From the NCBI GenBank assembly GCA_947168325.1, contig CAMVLN010000061.1, forward strand, positions 1 through 8,889: a DNA stretch of 8,889 bases, written 5' to 3'. The notes under the pieces were generated by a model. It saw nothing but the letters and a program-made list of their open reading frames with translations. It ran no database searches and had not been told where the DNA came from. The stretch's first letter is position 1. Each line of letters opens with the position of its first letter. The stretch comes from an uncultured Elusimicrobia bacterium. GTDB lineage: Bacteria; Elusimicrobiota; Endomicrobiia; Endomicrobiales; Endomicrobiaceae. This document shows, in pieces, positions 1 to 5,478 of the stretch. The translations under genes and the position numbers were made by a program.

Positions 1-461
1 ATGCAAGATATTTAGACCAGGAACTTGCAGAATTAATGTATAATGCTAAATTTATTAATCCTAGATTTAGTTTAGAAACATCAAATATACAGGAACAAAA
101 AAATAGTAATAATAAAGTTTCAAATAAAGAATATGAAAGAGCTATAAAATATCTTAATCTTGCAGGATATAAACAAGGAGAATATACTACATACCTTTTA
201 ATAGGTATGCCAGGACAAAATATAGAAAATATTAAAGAATCTATAAACTATGTTCATAGTTTGGGTTCAAAAATATCTTTATCAGAATATAGTCCAATAC
301 CATACACTAAAGATTGGCAAACTTTACCTAATGAATTAAAACAAGATCCTCTAACACAAAATAATACATATTTTATGACTTTAAATAAAGATTATGCTAA
401 ACTTGTAAAATTAAAAGAATTTGCTAAGGAACTTAATAAAAAATTACAGATCAATTTTTGA
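1..461 (+). CDS. C-terminal part of a probable B12-binding radical-SAM protein (5' end outside window)
   Basis: The reading frame is open from base 3 to the TGA at 459-461, with no stop before the first internal ATG at 36, so the gene begins upstream of the window. About 152 codons are present. The CX3CX2C cluster motif and any cobalamin-binding domain would lie in the missing part, so the family call rests on the C-terminal half of the radical-SAM barrel. There I see NPRFSLETSN, then YLLIGMPGQ followed by ENIKESINYVHSLG, and SEYSPIPYTKDW. This series resembles the last barrel strands of COG1032-type (B12-binding domain plus radical SAM) proteins, where it reads LLxGxPGQ and EYSPIPGT. The substrate cannot be inferred. 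It runs in the same direction as the next gene but is separated from it by 218 bases, so co-transcription is uncertain. A less specific call of radical-SAM superfamily, substrate unknown, is the safe minimum. Confidence 0.75.
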   Translation, partial: ARYLDQELAELMYNAKFINPRFSLETSNIQEQKNSNNKVSNKEYERAIKYLNLAGYKQGEYTTYLLIGMPGQNIENIKESINYVHSLGSKISLSEYSPIPYTKDWQTLPNELKQDPLTQNNTYFMTLNKDYAKLVKLKEFAKELNKKLQINF

Positions 462-679
462 TAATTATTAAATACTGGAAGTAGATAAAGATAGAAATGA
501 CAGAAGGATAGAAAATTGTATACATATAGTAATGTACAGAAAGATAATTGACTCAGCCACTTTATAATTTACAAATTACCTTTTTAATACATCTATACAT
601 ATAATAATTTTCTACATAACCATTTCTCTTCAACGGATGTATTTTGTTTCATATGAAACATTTTGATATTTAGAAAATT
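462..679. other. Intergenic region ahead of the SPL-like gene, carrying a parS site
   Basis: These 218 A+T-rich bases hold no open frame that I can support. The one clear element is the 16-bp palindrome at 645-660, listed separately. A TATAAT hexamer occurs at 563-568 but has no -35 hexamer at normal spacing. No Shine-Dalgarno sequence is evident before the ATG at 680. I see no terminator hairpin after the stop at 461. Confidence 0.5.
645..660. promoter_or_regulatory. parS: parS-type ParB-binding site 1
   Basis: TGTTTCATATGAAACA is a perfect 16-bp palindrome. It matches the widely conserved bacterial chromosomal parS (TGTTTCACGTGAAACA) at 14 of 16 positions; the two differences are the central CG replaced by TA. 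It lies 19 bases upstream of the ATG of the SPL-like radical-SAM gene and about 1.55 kb upstream of parA. ParB, encoded at 3103-3963, is the expected ligand: it would load here as a CTP-dependent clamp and spread. The central change keeps the symmetry but could lower affinity. A 16-bp palindrome of this sequence arising by chance is unlikely even in A+T-rich DNA, and a second copy is present at 1815. Confidence 0.8.
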
Positions 680-1555
680 ATGCATTATATTAAAGCAAAA
701 AGTATATTATCTGCTAAAAACGGGATGAACTTATATAGGGGATGCCTTCATGGATGTATCTATTGCGATTCAAGAAGTACTTGTTATAATATGCAACATA
801 AATTTGAAGATGTAGAAATAAAACTAAATGCTATAGAATTATTAGAAAAAGCTCTTAAAAATAAAAGAAAAAAATGTATGATTGGTATGGGGTCAATGAC
901 AGACCCATACATTCCTTTAGAAAATGAAATACAAAACACAAGAAAAGCATTAGAATTAATATATAAATATGGCTTTGGGGCAACACTTATAACAAAATCA
1001 TCACTAGTTTTAAAAGATTTAGATATATTAAAAGAAATAAATAAAAAAACAAAATGTGTTATTCAAATAACACTAACTACATTTAACGAAAAACTATGTA
1101 AAATAATAGAACCAAATGTAAGTACTACTAAAGAAAGATTTGAAGTATTAAAAATTTTAAATCAAAATAATATTCCAACTGTTGTTTGGCTTACACCTAT
1201 ATTACCATTTATAAACGATACTGATGAGAATTTAATAGGTATATTAAATTATTGTGCCCAAGCAAAAGTGTATGGAATTATTTGTTTTGGTATAGGGTTA
1301 ACTTTAAGAGATGGAAACAGAGAATATTTTTATAAAAATTTAGATAAATATTTCCCAAATTTAAAAGAAAAATATATAAAAACTTATGGGAACAATTATA
1401 TGTTAGGTAGTAAAAACACCAAATATTTAATGAATATATTTTACAAAACTTGTAAACAACATAATATAATTTGTGATAATAATGAAATTTTTAAATATCT
1501 TAACACTTTTGAAAATAAAGAAGCAAACGGAATTCAACAACTAGAATTGTTTTAA
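680..1555 (+). CDS. SPL-like (spore photoproduct lyase family) radical-SAM protein
   Basis: A complete 291-residue radical-SAM protein of the COG1533 type (DNA-repair photolyase-like). The [4Fe-4S]-binding motif is C22-x3-C26-x2-C29 in the context YRGCLHGCIYCDSRS, and GMGSMTDPYIPLE at 69-81 is the second signature of the family. LITKSS, ITLTTFNEKLCKIIEPN and WLTPILPFIND continue the barrel. The start at 680 keeps the conserved leader YIKAKSILS; the next ATG (725) would remove it. No Shine-Dalgarno is visible, and a parS palindrome occupies the 5' region. The protein ends in QLELF (287-291), which fits the pentapeptide consensus for binding the DNA polymerase sliding clamp. Members of this family occur in non-sporulating bacteria, so sporulation is not implied; the true substrate of this subgroup is unknown to me. 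Family assignment is firm; a role on DNA is an inference from the family and from the clamp-like tail. Confidence 0.85.
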   Translation: MHYIKAKSILSAKNGMNLYRGCLHGCIYCDSRSTCYNMQHKFEDVEIKLNAIELLEKALKNKRKKCMIGMGSMTDPYIPLENEIQNTRKALELIYKYGFGATLITKSSLVLKDLDILKEINKKTKCVIQITLTTFNEKLCKIIEPNVSTTKERFEVLKILNQNNIPTVVWLTPILPFINDTDENLIGILNYCAQAKVYGIICFGIGLTLRDGNREYFYKNLDKYFPNLKEKYIKTYGNNYMLGSKNTKYLMNIFYKTCKQHNIICDNNEIFKYLNTFENKEANGIQQLELF

Positions 1556-1581
1556 CATTAATTTGTTCCAGATAAAACAAA

Positions 1582-1775
1582 ATGCCAGCTCAAGTAGAAT
1601 ATAAAAATCAATGGATACAAAACCGAATAAATACATAGCCATAATAAACAGCACCATCAAAAAATACAAGACAACTAAAAGAAGAATTAAACAATACAAA
1701 TAGTTCTATTAAATACAATAAAAGAAGATTAGTAATAGTAATTTATAGTTATAGAAAGTTTAAAAATAACAATAC
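1582..1775 (+). pseudogene. Possible remnant of a small ribbon-helix-helix (Arc-like) protein gene
   Basis: An ATG at 1582 opens 18 codons reading MPAQVEYKNQWIQNRINT before a TAG at 1636-1638. The beginning resembles small Arc/MetJ-type ribbon-helix-helix proteins that start MPAQxxYKNxW and continue with DRI. After three in-frame stops the same frame is open again from 1648 for about 40 codons, including RQLKEELNNTNSSIKY, before further stops. No Shine-Dalgarno is obvious. I read this as a gene broken by point mutations or small indels, but the N-terminal resemblance is short and from memory. Chance similarity in A+T-rich DNA is a real alternative. Confidence 0.25.
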
Positions 1776-1814
1776 ATAAAATATGTTGTTAAATTTTATT
1801 AAATAATATATAAT

Positions 1815-1830
1815 TGTTTCATGTGAAACA
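1815..1830. promoter_or_regulatory. parS: parS-type ParB-binding site 2, near canonical
   Basis: TGTTTCATGTGAAACA differs from the canonical chromosomal parS TGTTTCACGTGAAACA at a single central base. It sits in non-coding DNA 386 bases upstream of the parA start, as expected for an origin-proximal partition locus. Centre to centre it is 1170 bp from site 1. I found no third copy in the window by eye. Confidence 0.9.
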
Positions 1831-1922
1831 AAAATAGGCTTCAATAAAAATATATATGTGAAAGATTTGAGGACAGGAAGATTAACAATGGCAGTTCGTG
1901 TTGTAAAATATATAAATAAAAA

Positions 1923-1949
1923 TTGACAGGATTAAGAACTAGTTATACT
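1923..1949 (+). promoter_or_regulatory. Weak promoter candidate upstream of parA (distal)
   Basis: A perfect TTGACA (1923-1928) is followed after 15 bases by TATACT (1944-1949). The spacer is two bases shorter than optimal for a sigma-70-type promoter. It would give parA a leader of about 260 bases. In DNA this A+T-rich such matches are common, so it is a candidate only. Confidence 0.25.
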
Positions 1950-1992
1950 AAATTTGTACAAAAGATAATAAGGTGGAACAATATAAAAAATG

Positions 1993-2028
1993 AGAATTTA
2001 AGGTGTTAAATTCTAAAAATATATTTTT
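1993..2028 (+). terminator. Weak hairpin followed by an A/T tract
   Basis: AGAATTTA (1993-2000) and TAAATTCT (2007-2014) form an 8-bp perfect stem around a 6-base loop. The self-complementary tract AAAAATATATTTTT (2015-2028) follows at once. The stem has only one G:C pair, so it would be a poor intrinsic terminator. It may simply reflect base composition. Confidence 0.15.
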
Positions 2029-2169
2029 GTTGCTCTTCCCAAACAGTTTTATTGATAATCTATAAAATGAAAAAAATACATAGATATTAGTAGTAGATAA
2101 TTTATAAAGTAAATTCATTCTTGGTAAATAAACTATAACCTATGTGAACTAAAAATTACGAAAACAAGT

Positions 2170-2197
2170 TTGACCTAAAATTATAGATTAATATTGT
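2170..2197 (+). promoter_or_regulatory. Weak promoter candidate upstream of parA (proximal)
   Basis: TTGACC (2170-2175), a 16-base spacer and TATTGT (2192-2197) lie just upstream of parA. A start about seven bases later would leave a very short leader that only just contains the AGGAGA ribosome-binding site at 2205-2210. The -10 match is four of six, so confidence is low. Confidence 0.25.
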
Positions 2198-2216
2198 AGT
2201 TAATAGGAGAAATACT

Positions 2217-2975
2217 ATGAGCAAAGTAATTGCTATTGCAAATCAAAAGGGTGGAGTAGGAAAAACTACAACTGCCATAAATCTTGCAGCAAGTTTAGCA
2301 CATTTAGGTCAAGAATGTCTGTTGATAGATATGGATCCTCAAGGAAATACTACTAGTGGTTTGGGAATAGATCAAACCGGTATTAATAAAACCATTTATA
2401 ATGTTCTTATTGATGATGTTGCATTAGAAGATATACTAAAAACTACAGAAATGGATTGGCTAGATGTGGCCCCTGCAAATATGGATTTAAGTGGTGCAGA
2501 AATTGAGTTGGTAAATATTGAAAAAAGGGAAGAAAGATTAAAAATAGCTTTAGAAAAATTTCAAAAAGTTTATAAATATATAATAATAGATTGTCCACCA
2601 ACATTAGGACTTTTAACAATAAATTCGTTAGTTGCTGCAGATACAGTGATAATTCCTATGCAATGTGAATTTTTTGCTTTGCAAGGGTTAGGTCAACTTT
2701 CTAAAACAATATTTGCTTTAATGCAAACATATAATTTAAATTTAGAAGGGGTATTGTTTACTATGTTTGATACCAGAACGAATTTATCACAACAAGTTGT
2801 TGAAGAGGTAATAAAATTTTTTGGAGATAAAGTTTATAAAACAAAAATTCCAAGAACGGTTAAATTGGCGGAAGCTCCAAGTTTTGGTAAACCGGCTATA
2901 TTATATGATAAAAATTGTAAAGGGACACAATCATATTTAGAATTTGCAGAAGAATTTTTATCAAGGCAGAAATAA
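2217..2975 (+). CDS. parA: ParA/Soj chromosome-partitioning ATPase
   Basis: A complete 252-residue ParA of the chromosomal (Soj) type. The deviant Walker A motif KGGVGKTTT spans residues 11-19, with signature lysine K11 and phosphate-binding K16. LLIDMDPQGN (35-44) is the Walker A' strand with D38 and D40, and IIIDCPP (122-128) is Walker B with D125. The C-terminal RTVKLAEAPSFGKP is typical of Soj. There is no N-terminal helix-turn-helix extension of the kind found in plasmid type Ia ParA proteins. A strong AGGAGA at 2205-2210 sits six bases before the ATG, which fixes the start. The ATP-bound dimer should bind the nucleoid non-specifically and be stimulated by ParB, moving origins apart and often regulating DnaA. 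It lies upstream of parB in the same direction, close to two parS sites, and is almost certainly functional. Confidence 0.97.
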   Translation: MSKVIAIANQKGGVGKTTTAINLAASLAHLGQECLLIDMDPQGNTTSGLGIDQTGINKTIYNVLIDDVALEDILKTTEMDWLDVAPANMDLSGAEIELVNIEKREERLKIALEKFQKVYKYIIIDCPPTLGLLTINSLVAADTVIIPMQCEFFALQGLGQLSKTIFALMQTYNLNLEGVLFTMFDTRTNLSQQVVEEVIKFFGDKVYKTKIPRTVKLAEAPSFGKPAILYDKNCKGTQSYLEFAEEFLSRQK

Positions 2976-3102
2976 AAAATTGAAGAGAAAGGAAAATTAA
3001 ATAAATGTTGAGCTTATCCCCGGGTACAAGATATTTTAAAACTTAAGTTGTAAAAAATAGATAAATTTAAGTTTATATTTAGCATATAAGGAGCAAAATA
3101 AA
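2976..3102. other. parA-parB spacer with an isolated G+C-rich patch
   Basis: The 127-base gap is long for this gene pair, which usually abuts or overlaps. It contains CCCCGGG at 3018-3024, an unusual island in this A+T-rich DNA. A 13-codon open frame (3005-3046, MLSLSPGTRYFKT) is preceded by AAAGGA at 2988-2993; it could be a leader peptide, a gene remnant or chance. TTATCCCCG at 3014-3022 resembles a DnaA box but has two mismatches. AAGGAG at 3088-3093 is the parB ribosome-binding site. No terminator is evident, so parA and parB are probably co-transcribed. Confidence 0.45.
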
Positions 3103-3963
3103 ATGTCAAAAATAAAATTAGGCAGAGGATTAGAAGCATTAATGTCACCTTTAACAGCAAATAAAAATAATGAATCAGGTCAACGAGTTGAATATATTAA
3201 AATAGATAAAATAAAACCGAACAGACACCAACCAAGAGAAGTTTTTAATGCAGAAAAACTTCAAGAATTGGCAGAATCAATAAAAGAAAATGGGTTAATT
3301 GAACCAATAGTTGTAGTAAAATCTGTAGTTCCTGGTGAATATGAACTTATAGCAGGGGAAAGAAGGTTAAGAGCTTCTAAACTTGCAGGGCTTGAAGAAA
3401 TAAAAGCAATTGTTCAAGACGGTGCTTCAGATAAAGATAAACTAGATTTAGCTTTAATAGAAAATATACAAAGAGAAAATCTTAACCCGATAGAAGAAGC
3501 AAAAGCATACAAAAAATATGCCCAAGAATATAAATATACTCAAGAACAAATTGCAAAAATTGTAAAAAAAAGTAGAGCTGTTATTGCAAACACTATGAGA
3601 CTTTTAAATTTGCCAGAAAATATTCAAAATATGATAGTTGAAGGCAAAATTTCATCCGGTCATGGTAGAATGTTAGCAAGCATAACAGATGAAAATAAAT
3701 TACAAGAATTAGTTAATCAAATATTAAATGAAGGTTTAACGGTAAGAGATATTGAAGAAAAAGTTTCTGTAGAAAAAGAAAAATCATTAAAAGAAGTAAC
3801 AATAAAACAACAAGATATTGAAATTTCTAACTTAATTGATGAACTACAAAGAATTTTTGGAACAAAAGTTTCTATTTCCGGCAACGGTAAAAAAGGTAAA
3901 ATTTCGTTTAATTATTCAAATCTTTCAGATTTAGAAAGAATTTCAAATATATTAAAAAAATAA
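3103..3963 (+). CDS. parB: ParB/Spo0J chromosome-partitioning CTPase and parS-binding protein
   Basis: A complete 286-residue chromosomal ParB. The extreme N-terminus KLGRGLEALM (5-14) is the basic peptide that stimulates the ParA ATPase. The CTP-binding and spreading domain shows NRHQPR (40-45), ENGLIEPI (62-69), the arginine-rich GERRLRA (85-91) and ENIQRENLNPIEEA (120-133). A helix-turn-helix at about 146-166 (TQEQIAKIVKKSRAVIANT) reads parS. The tail from about 235 to 286 is the dimerization domain, ending in LILKK-like hydrophobic/basic residues. An AAGGAG sequence nine bases before the ATG supports the start. Expected targets are the two parS sites at 645 and 1815. The protein would load there, slide as a clamp and recruit SMC/condensin. 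Directly after its stop lies the candidate origin. All key motifs are intact. Confidence 0.97.
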   Translation: MSKIKLGRGLEALMSPLTANKNNESGQRVEYIKIDKIKPNRHQPREVFNAEKLQELAESIKENGLIEPIVVVKSVVPGEYELIAGERRLRASKLAGLEEIKAIVQDGASDKDKLDLALIENIQRENLNPIEEAKAYKKYAQEYKYTQEQIAKIVKKSRAVIANTMRLLNLPENIQNMIVEGKISSGHGRMLASITDENKLQELVNQILNEGLTVRDIEEKVSVEKEKSLKEVTIKQQDIEISNLIDELQRIFGTKVSISGNGKKGKISFNYSNLSDLERISNILKK

Positions 3964-4089
3964 TTGTGGATAATTTAGTAAATTTATATATAAACTATAT
4001 GTTATAATTTGCCTGAATAAAGTGTAAAAAATATTGAAAAATCAATGAGTTTTAAATAAAATTTAAAAAATACTCACAAAAAATTATGG

Positions 4090-4117
4090 TTGTTAATAAC
4101 TTGTGTATAAGTATAAA
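4090..4117 (+). promoter_or_regulatory. Promoter candidate for the helicase operon, overlapping DnaA boxes
   Basis: TTGTTA (4090-4095), a 16-base spacer and TATAAA (4112-4117) could form a sigma-70-type promoter 39 bases before the helicase ATG. Its spacer covers the DnaA box at 4102-4110, so DnaA binding would be expected to affect transcription if the promoter is real. The hexamers are weak matches in A+T-rich DNA. Confidence 0.25.
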
Positions 4118-4123
4118 ATATAC

Positions 4124-4135
4124 TGTATATATACA
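4124..4135. repeat. 12-bp palindrome ahead of the helicase gene
   Basis: TGTATATATACA is a perfect palindrome 20 bases upstream of the helicase ATG. With its left flank (TACTGTATATATAC, 4121-4134) it resembles one half of the enterobacterial LexA box, but the half-site spacing is two bases shorter and the right half reads CAA instead of CAG. It may be an operator or simple alternating TA sequence. Confidence 0.25.
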
Positions 4136-4155
4136 ATTTTTTAGGTATAAAATAA

Positions 4156-5478
4156 ATGACAATAGAAATAAATGAAGATTTTCAAAAAGCACTAAAAATT
4201 CTTTTAGAAACAAATGATAATGTTTTCATAACTGGAAAAGCCGGCACAGGGAAAACAACCTTTCTAAAATATTTTATTTTGCAATGTAAAAAAAAGTTTG
4301 TAATATTGGCTCCAACAGGGGTTGCAGCACTAAATGCTGGTGGCGAAACAATACATTCTTTTTTTAAATTTAGAACGGATATAACAGTAGATAAAGTTTC
4401 AAAAAGAAAGTACGGCAAAAATTCAATATATAAAAATTTAGAAACAATAATTATAGATGAAGTTTCAATGCTTAGGGCAGATTTATTAGATTGTGTTGAT
4501 AAGTTTTTAAGATTAAACGGACCAACACAAAAATTGCCTTTTGGTGGAATACAGATGTTATTTATAGGGGATTTATTTCAACTTCCTCCAGTAGTTAAAA
4601 AAGAAGAAGAATTTTTATTTAGCAATTATTATGATAGCCCTTACTTTTTTAGTGCAAAATGTATGGACGAAATTTTTTGCCATATAATAGAATTTCAAAA
4701 AGTTTATCGGCAAACAGATGATTTGTTTATAAATATTTTAAATTCTATAAGAACAAATAATATAAATCAGGATATTATTAATTGTTTAAATGAAAAAGTA
4801 AATAAAAAATCAAATAATAGAAAATTATCTATATTGTTAACAACAACAAATAAATCTGCAGACTTTTATAATAATAAATTTTTAAATCAAATACCTTGCA
4901 AGTTATGTACATTTATTGCAGAAACCAAAGATATAGATAATGTTTTGGCATTTCCTGTAAATTTTGAACTAAAATTAAAAGTTGGTGCACAAATTATGAT
5001 GCTAAATAATGATAGCAAAAATAGATGGGTAAATGGTTCTATAGGTATTGTTGAAGATATTATAAAAAATATTTCTGATAATAAATATAAAATATATGTT
5101 AAAATGCAAAATGGTAAAACAGAAATTGTTGAACAACATAAATGGGAACTGTTTAAATATAAGTGGAATAAAGATTTAGAAATAATAGAAACTGAACCGG
5201 CAGGTTCTTTTAGCCAGTATCCAATGAAACTTGCTTGGGCTGTAACAATACATAAAAGTCAAGGAAAAACTTTTGATAGTGTTTTAATAGATTTAGGTTA
5301 TGGAGCTTTTGCTCCGGGACAATTATATGTTGCATTAAGCAGATGCAAAGATTTAGAAGGGATTAGTTTAACAAAATCTATTAAAAAAACTGATATAATT
5401 ATAGATACAAAAGTAGCCGAACTTTTAAAGAAAAGAGAACAAATAAATTATTTAACCGAAAAACAAACATTATTATAA
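4156..5478 (+). CDS. Short Pif1-like SF1B DNA helicase
   Basis: A complete 440-residue superfamily 1B helicase of the Pif1/RecD2 group, expected to be an ATP-driven 5'-3' DNA motor. Visible motifs in order are GKAGTGKTT (27-35, Walker A K33), APTGVAALNAGGETIHSFF (52-70, motif Ia), IIIDEVSML (98-106, motif II with D101 and E102), GDLFQLPPV (138-146, motif III), AWAVTIHKSQGKTFD (360-374) and YVALSRC (391-397, arginine finger R396). The TIHSFF, DEVSM and GDLFQLPPV set favours Pif1 over RecD. It is a minimal core without extra N- or C-terminal domains. The start has only a weak AGG 10 bases upstream but preserves the full first motif. The gene abuts the next one (TAA immediately followed by ATG), so the two are probably translationally coupled. 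Likely roles are resolving forks, G-quadruplexes or R-loops; the specific job here is unknown. Confidence 0.93.
   Translation: MTIEINEDFQKALKILLETNDNVFITGKAGTGKTTFLKYFILQCKKKFVILAPTGVAALNAGGETIHSFFKFRTDITVDKVSKRKYGKNSIYKNLETIIIDEVSMLRADLLDCVDKFLRLNGPTQKLPFGGIQMLFIGDLFQLPPVVKKEEEFLFSNYYDSPYFFSAKCMDEIFCHIIEFQKVYRQTDDLFINILNSIRTNNINQDIINCLNEKVNKKSNNRKLSILLTTTNKSADFYNNKFLNQIPCKLCTFIAETKDIDNVLAFPVNFELKLKVGAQIMMLNNDSKNRWVNGSIGIVEDIIKNISDNKYKIYVKMQNGKTEIVEQHKWELFKYKWNKDLEIIETEPAGSFSQYPMKLAWAVTIHKSQGKTFDSVLIDLGYGAFAPGQLYVALSRCKDLEGISLTKSIKKTDIIIDTKVAELLKKREQINYLTEKQTLL

Larger units (their letters stand above)
1556..2216. other. Long non-coding stretch between the SPL-like gene and parA
   Basis: This 661-base region has stops in every frame at short intervals and no intact gene of meaningful length. 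It holds a possible broken small gene from 1582, a near-canonical parS at 1815-1830, a 12-codon open frame at 1888-1926 behind an AGGAAG sequence (MAVRVVKYINKN, too short to support as a gene), two weak promoter-like arrangements and a weak hairpin at 1993-2014. The parS suggests that the region acts as part of the centromere. The rest looks like decayed sequence or unconstrained spacer. Confidence 0.5.
3964..4155. other. oriC: Candidate replication origin (oriC) with DnaA boxes
   Basis: This 192-base intergenic stretch after parB is poorer in G+C than the genes around it. It contains TGTGGATAA at 3965-3973, the complement of the strongest DnaA box TTATCCACA, and TGTGTATAA at 4102-4110, the complement of TTATACACA. 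A one-mismatch box TGTTAATAA lies at 4091-4099, so the start-to-start distance to the exact box is 11 bp, about one helical turn. All three have the same orientation. Between them the DNA (about 3974-4070) is nearly pure A+T, as in a duplex-unwinding element. I found no other exact TTATNCACA match in the window by eye. Proximity to parAB and parS strengthens the origin reading. Weak points are the small number of boxes and the absence of dnaA or dnaN next to it. Confidence 0.55.

Noticed and set aside
36..461. A small complete gene starting at the ATG at 36
   Set aside because: The frame is open back to base 3, and its upstream residues (LDQELAEL) continue the radical-SAM pattern, so this ATG is internal.
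548..568. Promoter TTGACT/TATAAT for the SPL-like gene
   Set aside because: The spacer is only nine bases, far too short for a sigma-70-type promoter.
680..1555. Evidence for sporulation from a spore-photoproduct-lyase-like gene
   Set aside because: The broader family is common in bacteria that do not form spores, and no other sporulation gene is present.
1888..1926. Short coding frame MAVRVVKYINKN behind AGGAAG
   Set aside because: Twelve codons without recognisable similarity in a stop-rich region are not enough to call a gene; it could be a truncated transposase start, but I cannot support that.
2217..3963. Plasmid partition locus
   Set aside because: ParA lacks the N-terminal DNA-binding extension, ParB has the chromosomal GRGLEALM start, and the parS sites match the universal chromosomal sequence; a chromosomal locus fits better, though a chromid is not excluded.
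4182..4418. Minus-strand frame of 78 codons opposite the helicase
   Set aside because: It is antisense to conserved helicase motifs and has no recognisable family features.
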